The position numbers were made by a program, and so were the translations under genes. From contig CBDVAK010000009.1 of the NCBI GenBank assembly GCA_965371945.1, positions 1-26,398 on the forward strand: a DNA stretch of 26,398 nt. Reading direction: 5' to 3'. The stretch's first letter is position 1; each line of letters starts with the position of its first letter. This DNA comes from CBDVAK01 sp965371945 (GTDB lineage Bacteria > Pseudomonadota > Gammaproteobacteria > Competibacterales > JAHEDQ01). The notes beneath the pieces are model-generated. The model did no database searches, had not been told where the DNA came from, and worked only from the letters and a program-made list of their open reading frames with translations. Shown here piece by piece: positions 16,458-23,142 of the stretch.

Positions 16458-16697
16458 TGTGGATAACATGAGGACAGTTTGGAGCCTGTGGATAACCCCC
16501 TCATCTGTCCACAGGCTGCCAACAGGCAGGAACAAGCTTGCCAACAGTTGTTCCAGTCTGTGCCTCAGCTCTTATATTTTTGATTAGAAAAAGAAAAAAG
16601 AACTCCTGATCGTCTTGTCCACAGCCTTGGCGGGTACTAATAATAATAACGAATTATATTTCGTAGAAATATCAATTGAAGAGGACGGAGGACAAAC
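16458..16697. other. Probable chromosomal origin oriC (dnaA-dnaN intergenic)
   Basis: The 240-bp gap holds perfect DnaA boxes TGTGGATAA at 16458-16466 and 16487-16495. It also has variants CTGTCCACA (16505-16513) and TTGTCCACA (16615-16623). An A-rich tract lies near 16570-16600. The last box is followed by an 11-bp GC-rich spacer (16624-16634), TAC-TAA-TAA-TAA-TAA (16635-16649) and more AT-rich DNA to 16679. Box, GC spacer and TAA/TAG triplets is the known basal unwinding layout (DnaA-trio). No protein gene is supported here. The dnaN ribosome-binding site GGAGG is at its right end. Confidence 0.8.
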
Positions 16698-17798
16698 ATG
16701 CGATTGCAGGTTCCCAGAGAGCAACTGCTGATACCTCTGCAGTTGGTGATCGGAGTGGTGGAGCGCCGACAAACGCTGGTGATACTGGGGCACTTGTTGC
16801 TGGAAGCGGAGCAGGATTCCCTGACCATCAGCGCTACCGACATGGAAGTGGAACTGGTGGCCAGACAATCGCTCACCGTGCAACAGCCGGGTCGGGTGAC
16901 GTTGCCAGCCCGGAAGCTGCTGGACATCGTGCGCAGCCTGCCGGAAGGGGCGGTGGTCGATCTTGCGGTGGATGGTGAACGTGCCGTGATACGCTGTGGG
17001 CGGGGACGATTTACTTTGGCAACATTGCCCGCTGAGGAGTTTCCGCAACTTGAGGAGATCGACTTCGACAGCGAATTTGAAATGGGCCAGGGTCAGTTGC
17101 GCGCGCTGCTCGAGGGAACCCATTTCGCAATGGCTCAACAGGACGTGCGTTACTATCTCAACGGACTGTTTCTGGAGACCGACGGCAGCCGCATCACCAC
17201 GGTAGCCACCGACGGTCATCGTCTGGCTCTGTGTGAAGCCTCGGTGCTTCCTGAGGATACCGGGGCTGGCAAGGCGATCATTCCACGCAAGGGGGTACAG
17301 GAACTGTTGCGTCTGCTCGGCAACGACGATCAACTGTTGCGGGTTCAGGTAGGCAGCAATCATCTAAGGGTCGCGAATCCCAATATTCGCTTGACGACGA
17401 GACTCATCGATGGCCGCTTTCCGGACTACCATCGGGTGATTCCCACCGAAGCCAGTGACCCGCTGATCGTTGATCGGCAGTTGCTTCGCCAGGCACTGAC
17501 CCGGACCGCGATCCTGTCCAACGAAAAATACCGGGGGGTAAGGTTGCGCACCGGCGTTGGCAGTCTGGAGTTGCTGACCCACAACCCCGAGAATGAGGAG
17601 GCCGAAGAGCAGCTGGAGGTTGACTATCAGGGCAGCGAACTGGAGGTGGGATTCAATGTCAACTACCTGCTGGACGCGTTGGCAGCCATACCTGGAGAAC
17701 AGGTGAGGATGTTCCTGTTCGATGCCAACAGCAGTTGTTTGCTGAGAGCCGTGGACAGTGACCACTGTCGCTACGTCGTTATGCCGATGCGCCTGTGA
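16698..17798 (+). CDS. dnaN: DNA polymerase III beta sliding clamp
   Basis: 366 residues, identical in length to E. coli beta. It has the three-fold repeated clamp domains, including the central YYLNGLFLETDGSRITTVATDGHRLA and the C-terminal CRYVVMPMRL that lines the protein-binding pocket. It forms the dimeric ring that tethers polymerase III to DNA. ATG 16698 has GGAGG six bases upstream. It is separated from dnaA by the origin region and leads into recF with a 16-bp gap. Confidence 0.98.
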   Translation: MRLQVPREQLLIPLQLVIGVVERRQTLVILGHLLLEAEQDSLTISATDMEVELVARQSLTVQQPGRVTLPARKLLDIVRSLPEGAVVDLAVDGERAVIRCGRGRFTLATLPAEEFPQLEEIDFDSEFEMGQGQLRALLEGTHFAMAQQDVRYYLNGLFLETDGSRITTVATDGHRLALCEASVLPEDTGAGKAIIPRKGVQELLRLLGNDDQLLRVQVGSNHLRVANPNIRLTTRLIDGRFPDYHRVIPTEASDPLIVDRQLLRQALTRTAILSNEKYRGVRLRTGVGSLELLTHNPENEEAEEQLEVDYQGSELEVGFNVNYLLDALAAIPGEQVRMFLFDANSSCLLRAVDSDHCRYVVMPMRL

Positions 17799-17814
17799 GG
17801 GTTGCCGGGGTCTG

Positions 17815-18906
17815 GTGGCCTTGAGTGGGGATGACGGCGGGCTGAGCGCTGTGGAGATCAGCAATTTCAGGAACCTTGAACACTTGGTGGTAGCGCCGGG
17901 TTCGCACCTGAACCTGGTTATGGGCGCCAATGGCTCCGGCAAGACAAGCGTACTGGAAGCCATCTATTTTCTGTCACGCGGGCGCTCGTTTCGGGCAGCC
18001 AATTCGCGCACTCTGATCCGCAGGGGGTGCGCCGCGTTTCGGGTGGTGGCGAGGCTGTCCGGTGGTGGCGGCCATGCGCCGGTGGTGGGCGTCGAGCGCG
18101 GTCAGCGGCAGTTCAGAGCCCGTATCGGTGGACGCCCGGCCCGCAGCCTGGCTGAACTGGCAGAGCTGTTGCCGTTGCTACTGTTGACCCCGGACAGTCA
18201 TCGTCTGCTGGACGCGGGGCCACGGCACAGGCGGCGTTTTCTCGACTGGGGTGTGTTTCATCATAGCGAAAGCTTTCTGCCGCACTGGAAGCGCTACCGC
18301 CGAGCGTTGCGGCATCGCAACGCCGGGTTGCGACAGCGTGCGTCCAGCGCCGAGGTGGTGGCATGGGATGCCGAGCTGGTAGCTGGTGCCGAAGGGATCG
18401 ATCGGGCTCGTGCCGCCTACCTCGGGATGCTCGAAGCAACACTTGCGCCGGTCACGGAGAGGCTGATTGGTCGTTCGTTGCTGGGCTTGGATTACCGGCG
18501 AGGATGGGCCAGGGGGCAGCAGTTTGCTGGCGTATTGAACCGTGAGCTGGATGGCGACCGGCGCCTGGGCTTTACCCGCCAGGGTCCACATCGGGCGGAT
18601 TTCGTGGTGCAGTTCGAAAAAGGCAGCGAGAGTGTCGCTCAGCTGTCCAGAGGACAGCACAAACTCCTGGTGGCTGCGTTGATGATGGCGCAAGCACGGT
18701 GTTTTCAGGATCGCAAGGGCCGCCGTTGCCTTTTGCTCATGGACGATTTGCCGGCCGAACTGGACACCGCCAATCGTCAAGCGCTGCTGGGCGAACTGGC
18801 CAGCGTGCCTGCCCAGTTGTTTGTGACTGCCATCGAATCACGGACGATTCTGGCGGCCGGGGCCTGGTCCGATGCGGTGGTGCTCGACCTGGATCGGTAT
18901 TCGTAG
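17815..18906 (+). CDS. recF: DNA replication and repair protein RecF
   Basis: 363 residues from GTG 17815, the usual RecF length. Walker A GANGSGKTS is at 37-45. An ABC-type signature (QLSRGQHKLLVAALMMAQ) and Walker B LLLMDDLPAELD are near the C-terminus. RecF with RecO and RecR loads RecA at gaps during fork repair. The start is uncertain: TTG 17821 and GTG 17851 are also in frame. GTG 17815 is chosen because GGGG lies just upstream and it falls 16 bp after the dnaN stop. An upstream GTG-like extension to 17758 would overlap dnaN in another frame and add residues foreign to RecF. Confidence 0.93.
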   Translation: MALSGDDGGLSAVEISNFRNLEHLVVAPGSHLNLVMGANGSGKTSVLEAIYFLSRGRSFRAANSRTLIRRGCAAFRVVARLSGGGGHAPVVGVERGQRQFRARIGGRPARSLAELAELLPLLLLTPDSHRLLDAGPRHRRRFLDWGVFHHSESFLPHWKRYRRALRHRNAGLRQRASSAEVVAWDAELVAGAEGIDRARAAYLGMLEATLAPVTERLIGRSLLGLDYRRGWARGQQFAGVLNRELDGDRRLGFTRQGPHRADFVVQFEKGSESVAQLSRGQHKLLVAALMMAQARCFQDRKGRRCLLLMDDLPAELDTANRQALLGELASVPAQLFVTAIESRTILAAGAWSDAVVLDLDRYS

Positions 18907-18922
18907 CACGGCGTTGGCGGGT

Positions 18923-18930
18923 GCTATACT
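18923..18930 (+). promoter_or_regulatory. gyrB extended -10 promoter candidate
   Basis: TGCTATACT, an extended -10 (TGnTATAnT), begins at 18922 between the recF stop and the gyrB ATG. No good -35 is present, as expected for the extended type. It would give gyrB a transcript of its own with a leader of about 25 bases. Confidence 0.4.
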
Positions 18931-18962
18931 GGTCTGTCTTCTTGCCTGCGCGGAACCACTGT

Positions 18963-21374
18963 ATGTCGCAACAGTCTGCTTATGAATCCTCCGATATCAA
19001 GGTCCTGCGCGGTCTTGACGCGGTACGCAAGCGTCCGGGGATGTATATTGGGGATACCGATGATGGCAGTGGCTTGCATCACCTGGTGTTTGAAGTGGTC
19101 GACAACTCCATCGATGAGGCGTTAGCGGGATACTGCACCGAGGTTCAGGTGATGCTGCATGGAGACGGCAGCATATCGGTCAGCGACAACGGACGCGGAA
19201 TACCGGTCGACGAACACCTCGAGGAGGGACGCTCGGCAGCCGAAGTGATCATGACGGTGTTGCACGCGGGCGGAAAGTTTAATCAGAACGCGTATAAGGT
19301 GTCTGGCGGGTTGCACGGCGTTGGAGTGTCTGTTGTCAATGCTCTGTCTGAGTCGCTGCGGCTGACTGTTTATCGTCAGGGGCAGGTGTTCCGGCAAGAC
19401 TATATCGACGGTGAGCCGGTAGCCGACATGGCGGCAATCGGGCCTAGCGGGCGCACCGGGACTGAAATCCGGTTTATGCCCAGCAAGAAGGTCTTCAGCG
19501 ATGTCTCGTTTCACTACGATGTGTTGTCCGCGCGCTTGCGCGAACTGTCGTTTCTGAACTCCGGTGTGCGTATTGCGCTCAGCGAAGAGAGCAGCGAGCG
19601 CGGCGACGTGTTCGAATACAAGGGTGGCATCAGCGCCTTTGTCAGTCATCTCAACCGCAACAAGACCCCGCTTCATGACAGTGTCGTTTACTTCATAGCC
19701 GAGCGTGGCGAGGTGGAAGTCGAAGTTGCGATGCAGTGGAACGATTCCTACCAGGAAAATATCTTCTGTTTTACCAACAATATACCGCAGCGGGATGGGG
19801 GCACACATCTGGCCGGTATGCGCAGTGCCCTGACCCGCACCCTCAACCAGTACATGGAACGTGAGGGCTTGCTGAAAAGGGCCAAGGTCAGCACCACCGG
19901 TGACGATGCACGCGAAGGGCTGACCGCCGTGCTGTCGGTGAAGATGCCGGACCCCAAGTTTTCCGCGCAGACCAAGGACAAGTTGGTTTCCTCCGAGATC
20001 AAGGGCGTCGTGGAATCCTGCCTGGCCCAGCATTTCAATGACTTCCTGCTCGAGCGACCGTCAGAGGCGCGCGCCATCACTGACAAGATAGTGGAGGCGG
20101 CACGGGCTCGCGAGGCTGCCCGCAAAGCGCGCGAAATGACCCGCCGCAAGGGTGCTCTGGATATCGCCGGGCTGCCGGGAAAGCTGGCTGACTGCCAGGA
20201 AAAGGATCCTGCGCTTTCCGAATTGTTCCTGGTCGAGGGCGATTCGGCCGGCGGCTCTGCCAAACAGGGTCGGGATAGGCGCAGCCAGGCGGTGCTGCCC
20301 TTGAAGGGCAAGATCCTCAACGTGGAGAAAGCGCGGTTCGACAAGATGCTGTCCTCTGCTGAGGTTGGCACCCTGATCACGGCATTGGGGTGTGGTATCG
20401 GGCGCGAAGAGTTCGATGCGGACAAACTGCGCTACCACAGAATTATCATCATGACCGACGCGGATGTGGACGGGGCGCACATCCGCACCCTGCTGCTGAC
20501 CTTTTTCTTTCGGGAGATGCGGGAGCTGGTGGAAAGGGGCCATATCTATATCGGCCAACCACCATTATACAAGATCAAGAAGGGCAAGCAGGAGCAGTAT
20601 CTCAAGGACGACAGTGAGCTGGATGCCCATCTGCTGCAGCAGGCAATTGACAATGCAGCGCTGCACGTGAGTCCGGAGGCACCTGCAATCGCGGGGATTG
20701 CCCTGGAACAGCTTGCCCGTGAATATTCAGCCGTGATGGCGACCGTGGCGCGTCTTTCACAACGCTATGATGCCGTCCTGCTTGAACAGCTGATCTATGC
20801 AGAAGATGTCAGTCAGGATGTTGATGATAAAAGAAAACTAACTGAAGAATGGTTGGCGGGGTTGTGTGAGAGTCTGAACACGCGCGATGCAAGCGTGCGC
20901 TACCAGGGTCAGCTGGAAGCGAAGGATGGTGGCCGACCGGAGGCGGTAGTGCAGATTTTCCGCCATGGTATGCCGCGGGAGATTCGTCTGCGGCCGGAAT
21001 TCTTCGATTCGGCTGAATACACAGCGATGAGGACACTGGGTGAAAAGCTCGGGGATCTGATCGGCGAGGGTGCCTGGGTTCAGCGTGGCGAGCGCAGCCA
21101 GCCAGTCGGGAGCTTTCGGGCAGTCATGGAATGGTTGTTCAGGGAAGCGCGGCGGGGGCAGAGCATACAGCGCTATAAGGGGCTTGGAGAGATGAACCCG
21201 GATCAGCTCTGGGATACTACGATGAACCCTGAGAGCAGGAGACTGCTGCAGGTCCGGATCGAGGATGCGGTGGCGTCAGACGAGATCTTTACCACACTGA
21301 TGGGTGATCATGTGGAACCGCGTCGCGAATTCATCGAAAGGAATGCGCTGGCCGCCACCAATATCGATGTCTAG
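18963..21374 (+). CDS. gyrB: DNA gyrase subunit B
   Basis: 803 residues (E. coli 804). ATG 18963 gives MSQQSAYESSDIKVLRGLDAVRKRPGMYIG. The GHKL ATPase site has catalytic Glu44, Asn48 and DNGRGIPV, plus the LHGVGVSVVNALS lid. The TOPRIM site has Glu425 in EGDSAGG and Asp499/Asp501/Asp503 in DADVDGAHIR, nearly the E. coli numbering. The gammaproteobacterial insert near 560-730 and the terminal QRYKGLGEMNPDQLWDTTMNPE are present. It is the ATPase subunit of the supercoiling enzyme, working with GyrA (not in the window). Only a weak ribosome-binding site (GGAA) is visible. Confidence 0.98.
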   Translation: MSQQSAYESSDIKVLRGLDAVRKRPGMYIGDTDDGSGLHHLVFEVVDNSIDEALAGYCTEVQVMLHGDGSISVSDNGRGIPVDEHLEEGRSAAEVIMTVLHAGGKFNQNAYKVSGGLHGVGVSVVNALSESLRLTVYRQGQVFRQDYIDGEPVADMAAIGPSGRTGTEIRFMPSKKVFSDVSFHYDVLSARLRELSFLNSGVRIALSEESSERGDVFEYKGGISAFVSHLNRNKTPLHDSVVYFIAERGEVEVEVAMQWNDSYQENIFCFTNNIPQRDGGTHLAGMRSALTRTLNQYMEREGLLKRAKVSTTGDDAREGLTAVLSVKMPDPKFSAQTKDKLVSSEIKGVVESCLAQHFNDFLLERPSEARAITDKIVEAARAREAARKAREMTRRKGALDIAGLPGKLADCQEKDPALSELFLVEGDSAGGSAKQGRDRRSQAVLPLKGKILNVEKARFDKMLSSAEVGTLITALGCGIGREEFDADKLRYHRIIIMTDADVDGAHIRTLLLTFFFREMRELVERGHIYIGQPPLYKIKKGKQEQYLKDDSELDAHLLQQAIDNAALHVSPEAPAIAGIALEQLAREYSAVMATVARLSQRYDAVLLEQLIYAEDVSQDVDDKRKLTEEWLAGLCESLNTRDASVRYQGQLEAKDGGRPEAVVQIFRHGMPREIRLRPEFFDSAEYTAMRTLGEKLGDLIGEGAWVQRGERSQPVGSFRAVMEWLFREARRGQSIQRYKGLGEMNPDQLWDTTMNPESRRLLQVRIEDAVASDEIFTTLMGDHVEPRREFIERNALAATNIDV

Positions 21375-21716
21375 CCCTGTCACCCTGTGTGATCGGAAGC
21401 TTCTCGATAACCGAGGGCATTGGCGGTCGTGAGGCGGGTGTGGGTAGCGCCTTGCGGGACCGTCAGCGGCAGGGGTGAGGCGCATGCCGCCGAGCGGGTT
21501 GGCCAGGGATGGCAAACCCCGGTCTTGCAAGCGAAGCAGGATTGCGTAGCGCGGCAAGCCGCTGTCGAGCATACAGGGATGTATTCACAGCGTGTCCCGG
21601 AGGCGGTACGCACACCCACACTGCCCCGGCTTATTGAGCACTTACTGTGATCGTTCGTGGCGTTGCTGCTGACCCGAATGCTGAATGTGCGCCCGGGCGT
21701 CTGAACAGAGTGGCAG
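21375..21716. other. Gene-free gap between gyrB and plsC, possible dispersed repeat
   Basis: 342 bp with no protein or RNA gene I can support. Short frames exist on both strands but lack start signals and family resemblance. It contains a GCGGC-AA-GCCGC hairpin (21552-21563), a TGTGGGT/ACCCACA inverted pair and an outer CTGCTGAC/GTCAGCAG pair near 21665-21722. The segment about 21500-21620 resembles intergenic sequences I recall as repeated in several gammaproteobacterial genomes. That is memory, not a search. No clear terminator follows gyrB. Confidence 0.35.
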
Positions 21717-22448
21717 TCAGCAGTTTGGCTGGTCCAACGAGGCCATAGTGTTCTCGATCCAGTCTTCAGTCTGGTGCCTGATTTGATCGCTGCTCAGATT
21801 CGCGGTGTCGAAGGGTTCACCGATCACGACCTGCACGGTTCCAGGGTGTTTGAGAAAACCTTTCTTGGGCCAGAAGCAGCCCGCGTTGTGTGCCACCGGT
21901 ATGATCGCACAGCCAGCCTGTTTGGCTAGTATGGCACCGCCCGATCCGTAGCGCCGTCGCTGGCCCGGAGGAACCCGCGTACCTTCCGGGAATATGATGA
22001 CGAAACAGCCTTCCCGTAGTCGTTCGCTACCTTGTTGCAGCACCTGCTGCATGGATTCGCGACGGGAGCCCCGGTCGATTGCAATCGGTTTGAGCGATCC
22101 TATGCCCCAACCGAAGAACGGAAACCGCAGGATCTCTCTTTTCAAGACCCAGACCTGAGGCCGGAACACAAGGGTCAGGAAAATGGTCTCCCAGGTGGAC
22201 TGGTGCTTGCACATCACCACTGTTGGCTGGTCCGGGATGTTGTGCTCGCCGATGATTTCGTAGCGGACGCCACAGGTTACTTTTAACCACCAGATGACGA
22301 AACGAGACCACTGGATGGCGAGCGTGTAGCGTTGCCGGTACGGGATCACCCTGGCCAGGACCACCAAGGGTGGCCATACCACAGTGACCGCGACCATGCC
22401 GAGGAAAAACAACGCTGAGCGCAGATAGGGTACGAGCTTGGAGTTCAT
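21717..22448 (-). CDS. 1-acyl-sn-glycerol-3-phosphate acyltransferase (PlsC family)
   Basis: 243 residues. Hydrophobic N-terminal helices (about 8-35) are followed by the LPLAT catalytic site in the HX4E form (His82-Gln-Ser-Thr-Trp-Glu87) and the substrate motif FPEGTR (153-158). The enzyme acylates lysophosphatidic acid at the inner membrane to give phosphatidic acid. HX4E rather than HX4D is usual in the branch found beside gmhB in Pseudomonas-like genomes (the lptA/PA0005 position). It is probably an accessory acyltransferase, with the main plsC elsewhere. Its ATG overlaps by four bases the stop of a 31-codon ORF that follows gmhB. Confidence 0.92.
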   Translation of the reverse strand: MNSKLVPYLRSALFFLGMVAVTVVWPPLVVLARVIPYRQRYTLAIQWSRFVIWWLKVTCGVRYEIIGEHNIPDQPTVVMCKHQSTWETIFLTLVFRPQVWVLKREILRFPFFGWGIGSLKPIAIDRGSRRESMQQVLQQGSERLREGCFVIIFPEGTRVPPGQRRRYGSGGAILAKQAGCAIIPVAHNAGCFWPKKGFLKHPGTVQVVIGEPFDTANLSSDQIRHQTEDWIENTMASLDQPNC

Positions 22449-22540
22449 ACCCTACTCCCGGGTTGTTGAAAACAGGTGGTTGCCGACTGGACGGGGTTGC
22501 GGAACCGCCCGGCGAACGGGGTGAGGACGATTGGGTTCAT
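22445..22540 (-). CDS. 31-codon ORF bridging gmhB and plsC
   Basis: From ATG 22540 to TGA 22445. The start overlaps the gmhB stop (ATGA) and the stop overlaps the plsC start (ATGA), so it exactly fills the 88-bp gap. The predicted peptide has no recognisable features. It is more likely to carry ribosomes from gmhB to plsC than to make a functional product, and chance is not excluded. Confidence 0.25.
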   Translation of the reverse strand: MNPIVLTPFAGRFRNPVQSATTCFQQPGSRV

Positions 22541-23082
22541 GTTTCGTCTTTGGCCAGGATATGGTCGACGGCGCTGGCCAGATCATCGAGAACGGGTATT
22601 TTTTCAATGAGGTGAGGGTGTTCCAGTAGAGTTCTCTGACCCTTGCCGGTGCGCACCAGTATGGGGCTGGCACCGCAAGCATATGCGGCCAGTACGTCCC
22701 GGTACGAATCCCCCACCACCGGGACCTCCTCGAGCGGAATGCCCAGGCGGTCCGCAATCTCCAGATACATCCCGGGATTGGGTTTGCGACAGGCATGGCG
22801 GTCGTTTTGGTATGGGCAAAAAAGAATGGCGTCGATATGACCGCCAGCCTGGTTGACCAGCGTATTCATGTGGGCGTGAATTTCGTGCAGTGACTGCAGA
22901 TCGAACAGGCCGCGTTCCAGCCCCGATTGATTGGTGGCTACGGTGACGCGGAATTCGGCCTGGGAAAGACGGGCGATTGCTTCGATGCTGCCTGGTAGCG
23001 GTCGCCATTGGGACAGTGACTTGATGTACTGGTCAGAATCGTGATTGATGACGCCGTCGCGATCGAGAATGATCAGTCTCAT
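22537..23082 (-). CDS. gmhB: D-glycero-beta-D-manno-heptose-1,7-bisphosphate 7-phosphatase
   Basis: 181 residues of the HAD superfamily: nucleophile Asp7 and acid Asp9 in LDRDGVIN, motif II VATNQSG, CRKPNPGMY (98-106) and VVGDSYRDV with Asp125. It removes the C7 phosphate in ADP-heptose synthesis for LPS. Ordinary GmhB has a zinc loop of the form CPHxP...CDC. Here it is shortened to CPYQNDRHAC, leaving Cys89, His96 and Cys98. It lies downstream of glyS across a 60-bp gap containing parS. Confidence 0.93.
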   Translation of the reverse strand: MRLIILDRDGVINHDSDQYIKSLSQWRPLPGSIEAIARLSQAEFRVTVATNQSGLERGLFDLQSLHEIHAHMNTLVNQAGGHIDAILFCPYQNDRHACRKPNPGMYLEIADRLGIPLEEVPVVGDSYRDVLAAYACGASPILVRTGKGQRTLLEHPHLIEKIPVLDDLASAVDHILAKDET

Positions 23083-23113
23083 GAGCGCTACCGTAGCAGG
23101 TCAGGATTCGGCG

Positions 23114-23139
23114 GGCGATGTTTCACGTGAAACATCGCC
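23114..23139. promoter_or_regulatory. parS chromosome-segregation site
   Basis: The core 23119-23134 reads TGTTTCACGTGAAACA, a perfect match to the conserved ParB-binding site TGTTNCACGTGAAACA. It lies within a 26-bp perfect palindrome in the 60-bp glyS-gmhB gap, about 6.5 kb from the origin, the usual distance for chromosomal parS. ParB-CTP clamps load here. The palindrome could also act as an RNA hairpin after glyS, but there is no U-run. Confidence 0.92.
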
Positions 23140-23142
23140 TGG

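Noticed and set aside
16584..17363. 259-codon minus frame over the dnaN 5' half and origin
   Set aside because: It lies opposite dnaN and oriC, its Gln/His-rich composition is typical of a shadow frame, and there is no plausible start signal.
19122..20033. 303-codon minus frame inside gyrB
   Set aside because: It is fully antisense to conserved gyrB codons and shows no family resemblance.
22185..22210. HX4E instead of HX4D in the acyltransferase as a broken active site
   Set aside because: As far as I recall, HX4E is normal in the PlsC branch located beside gmhB in Pseudomonas-like genomes.
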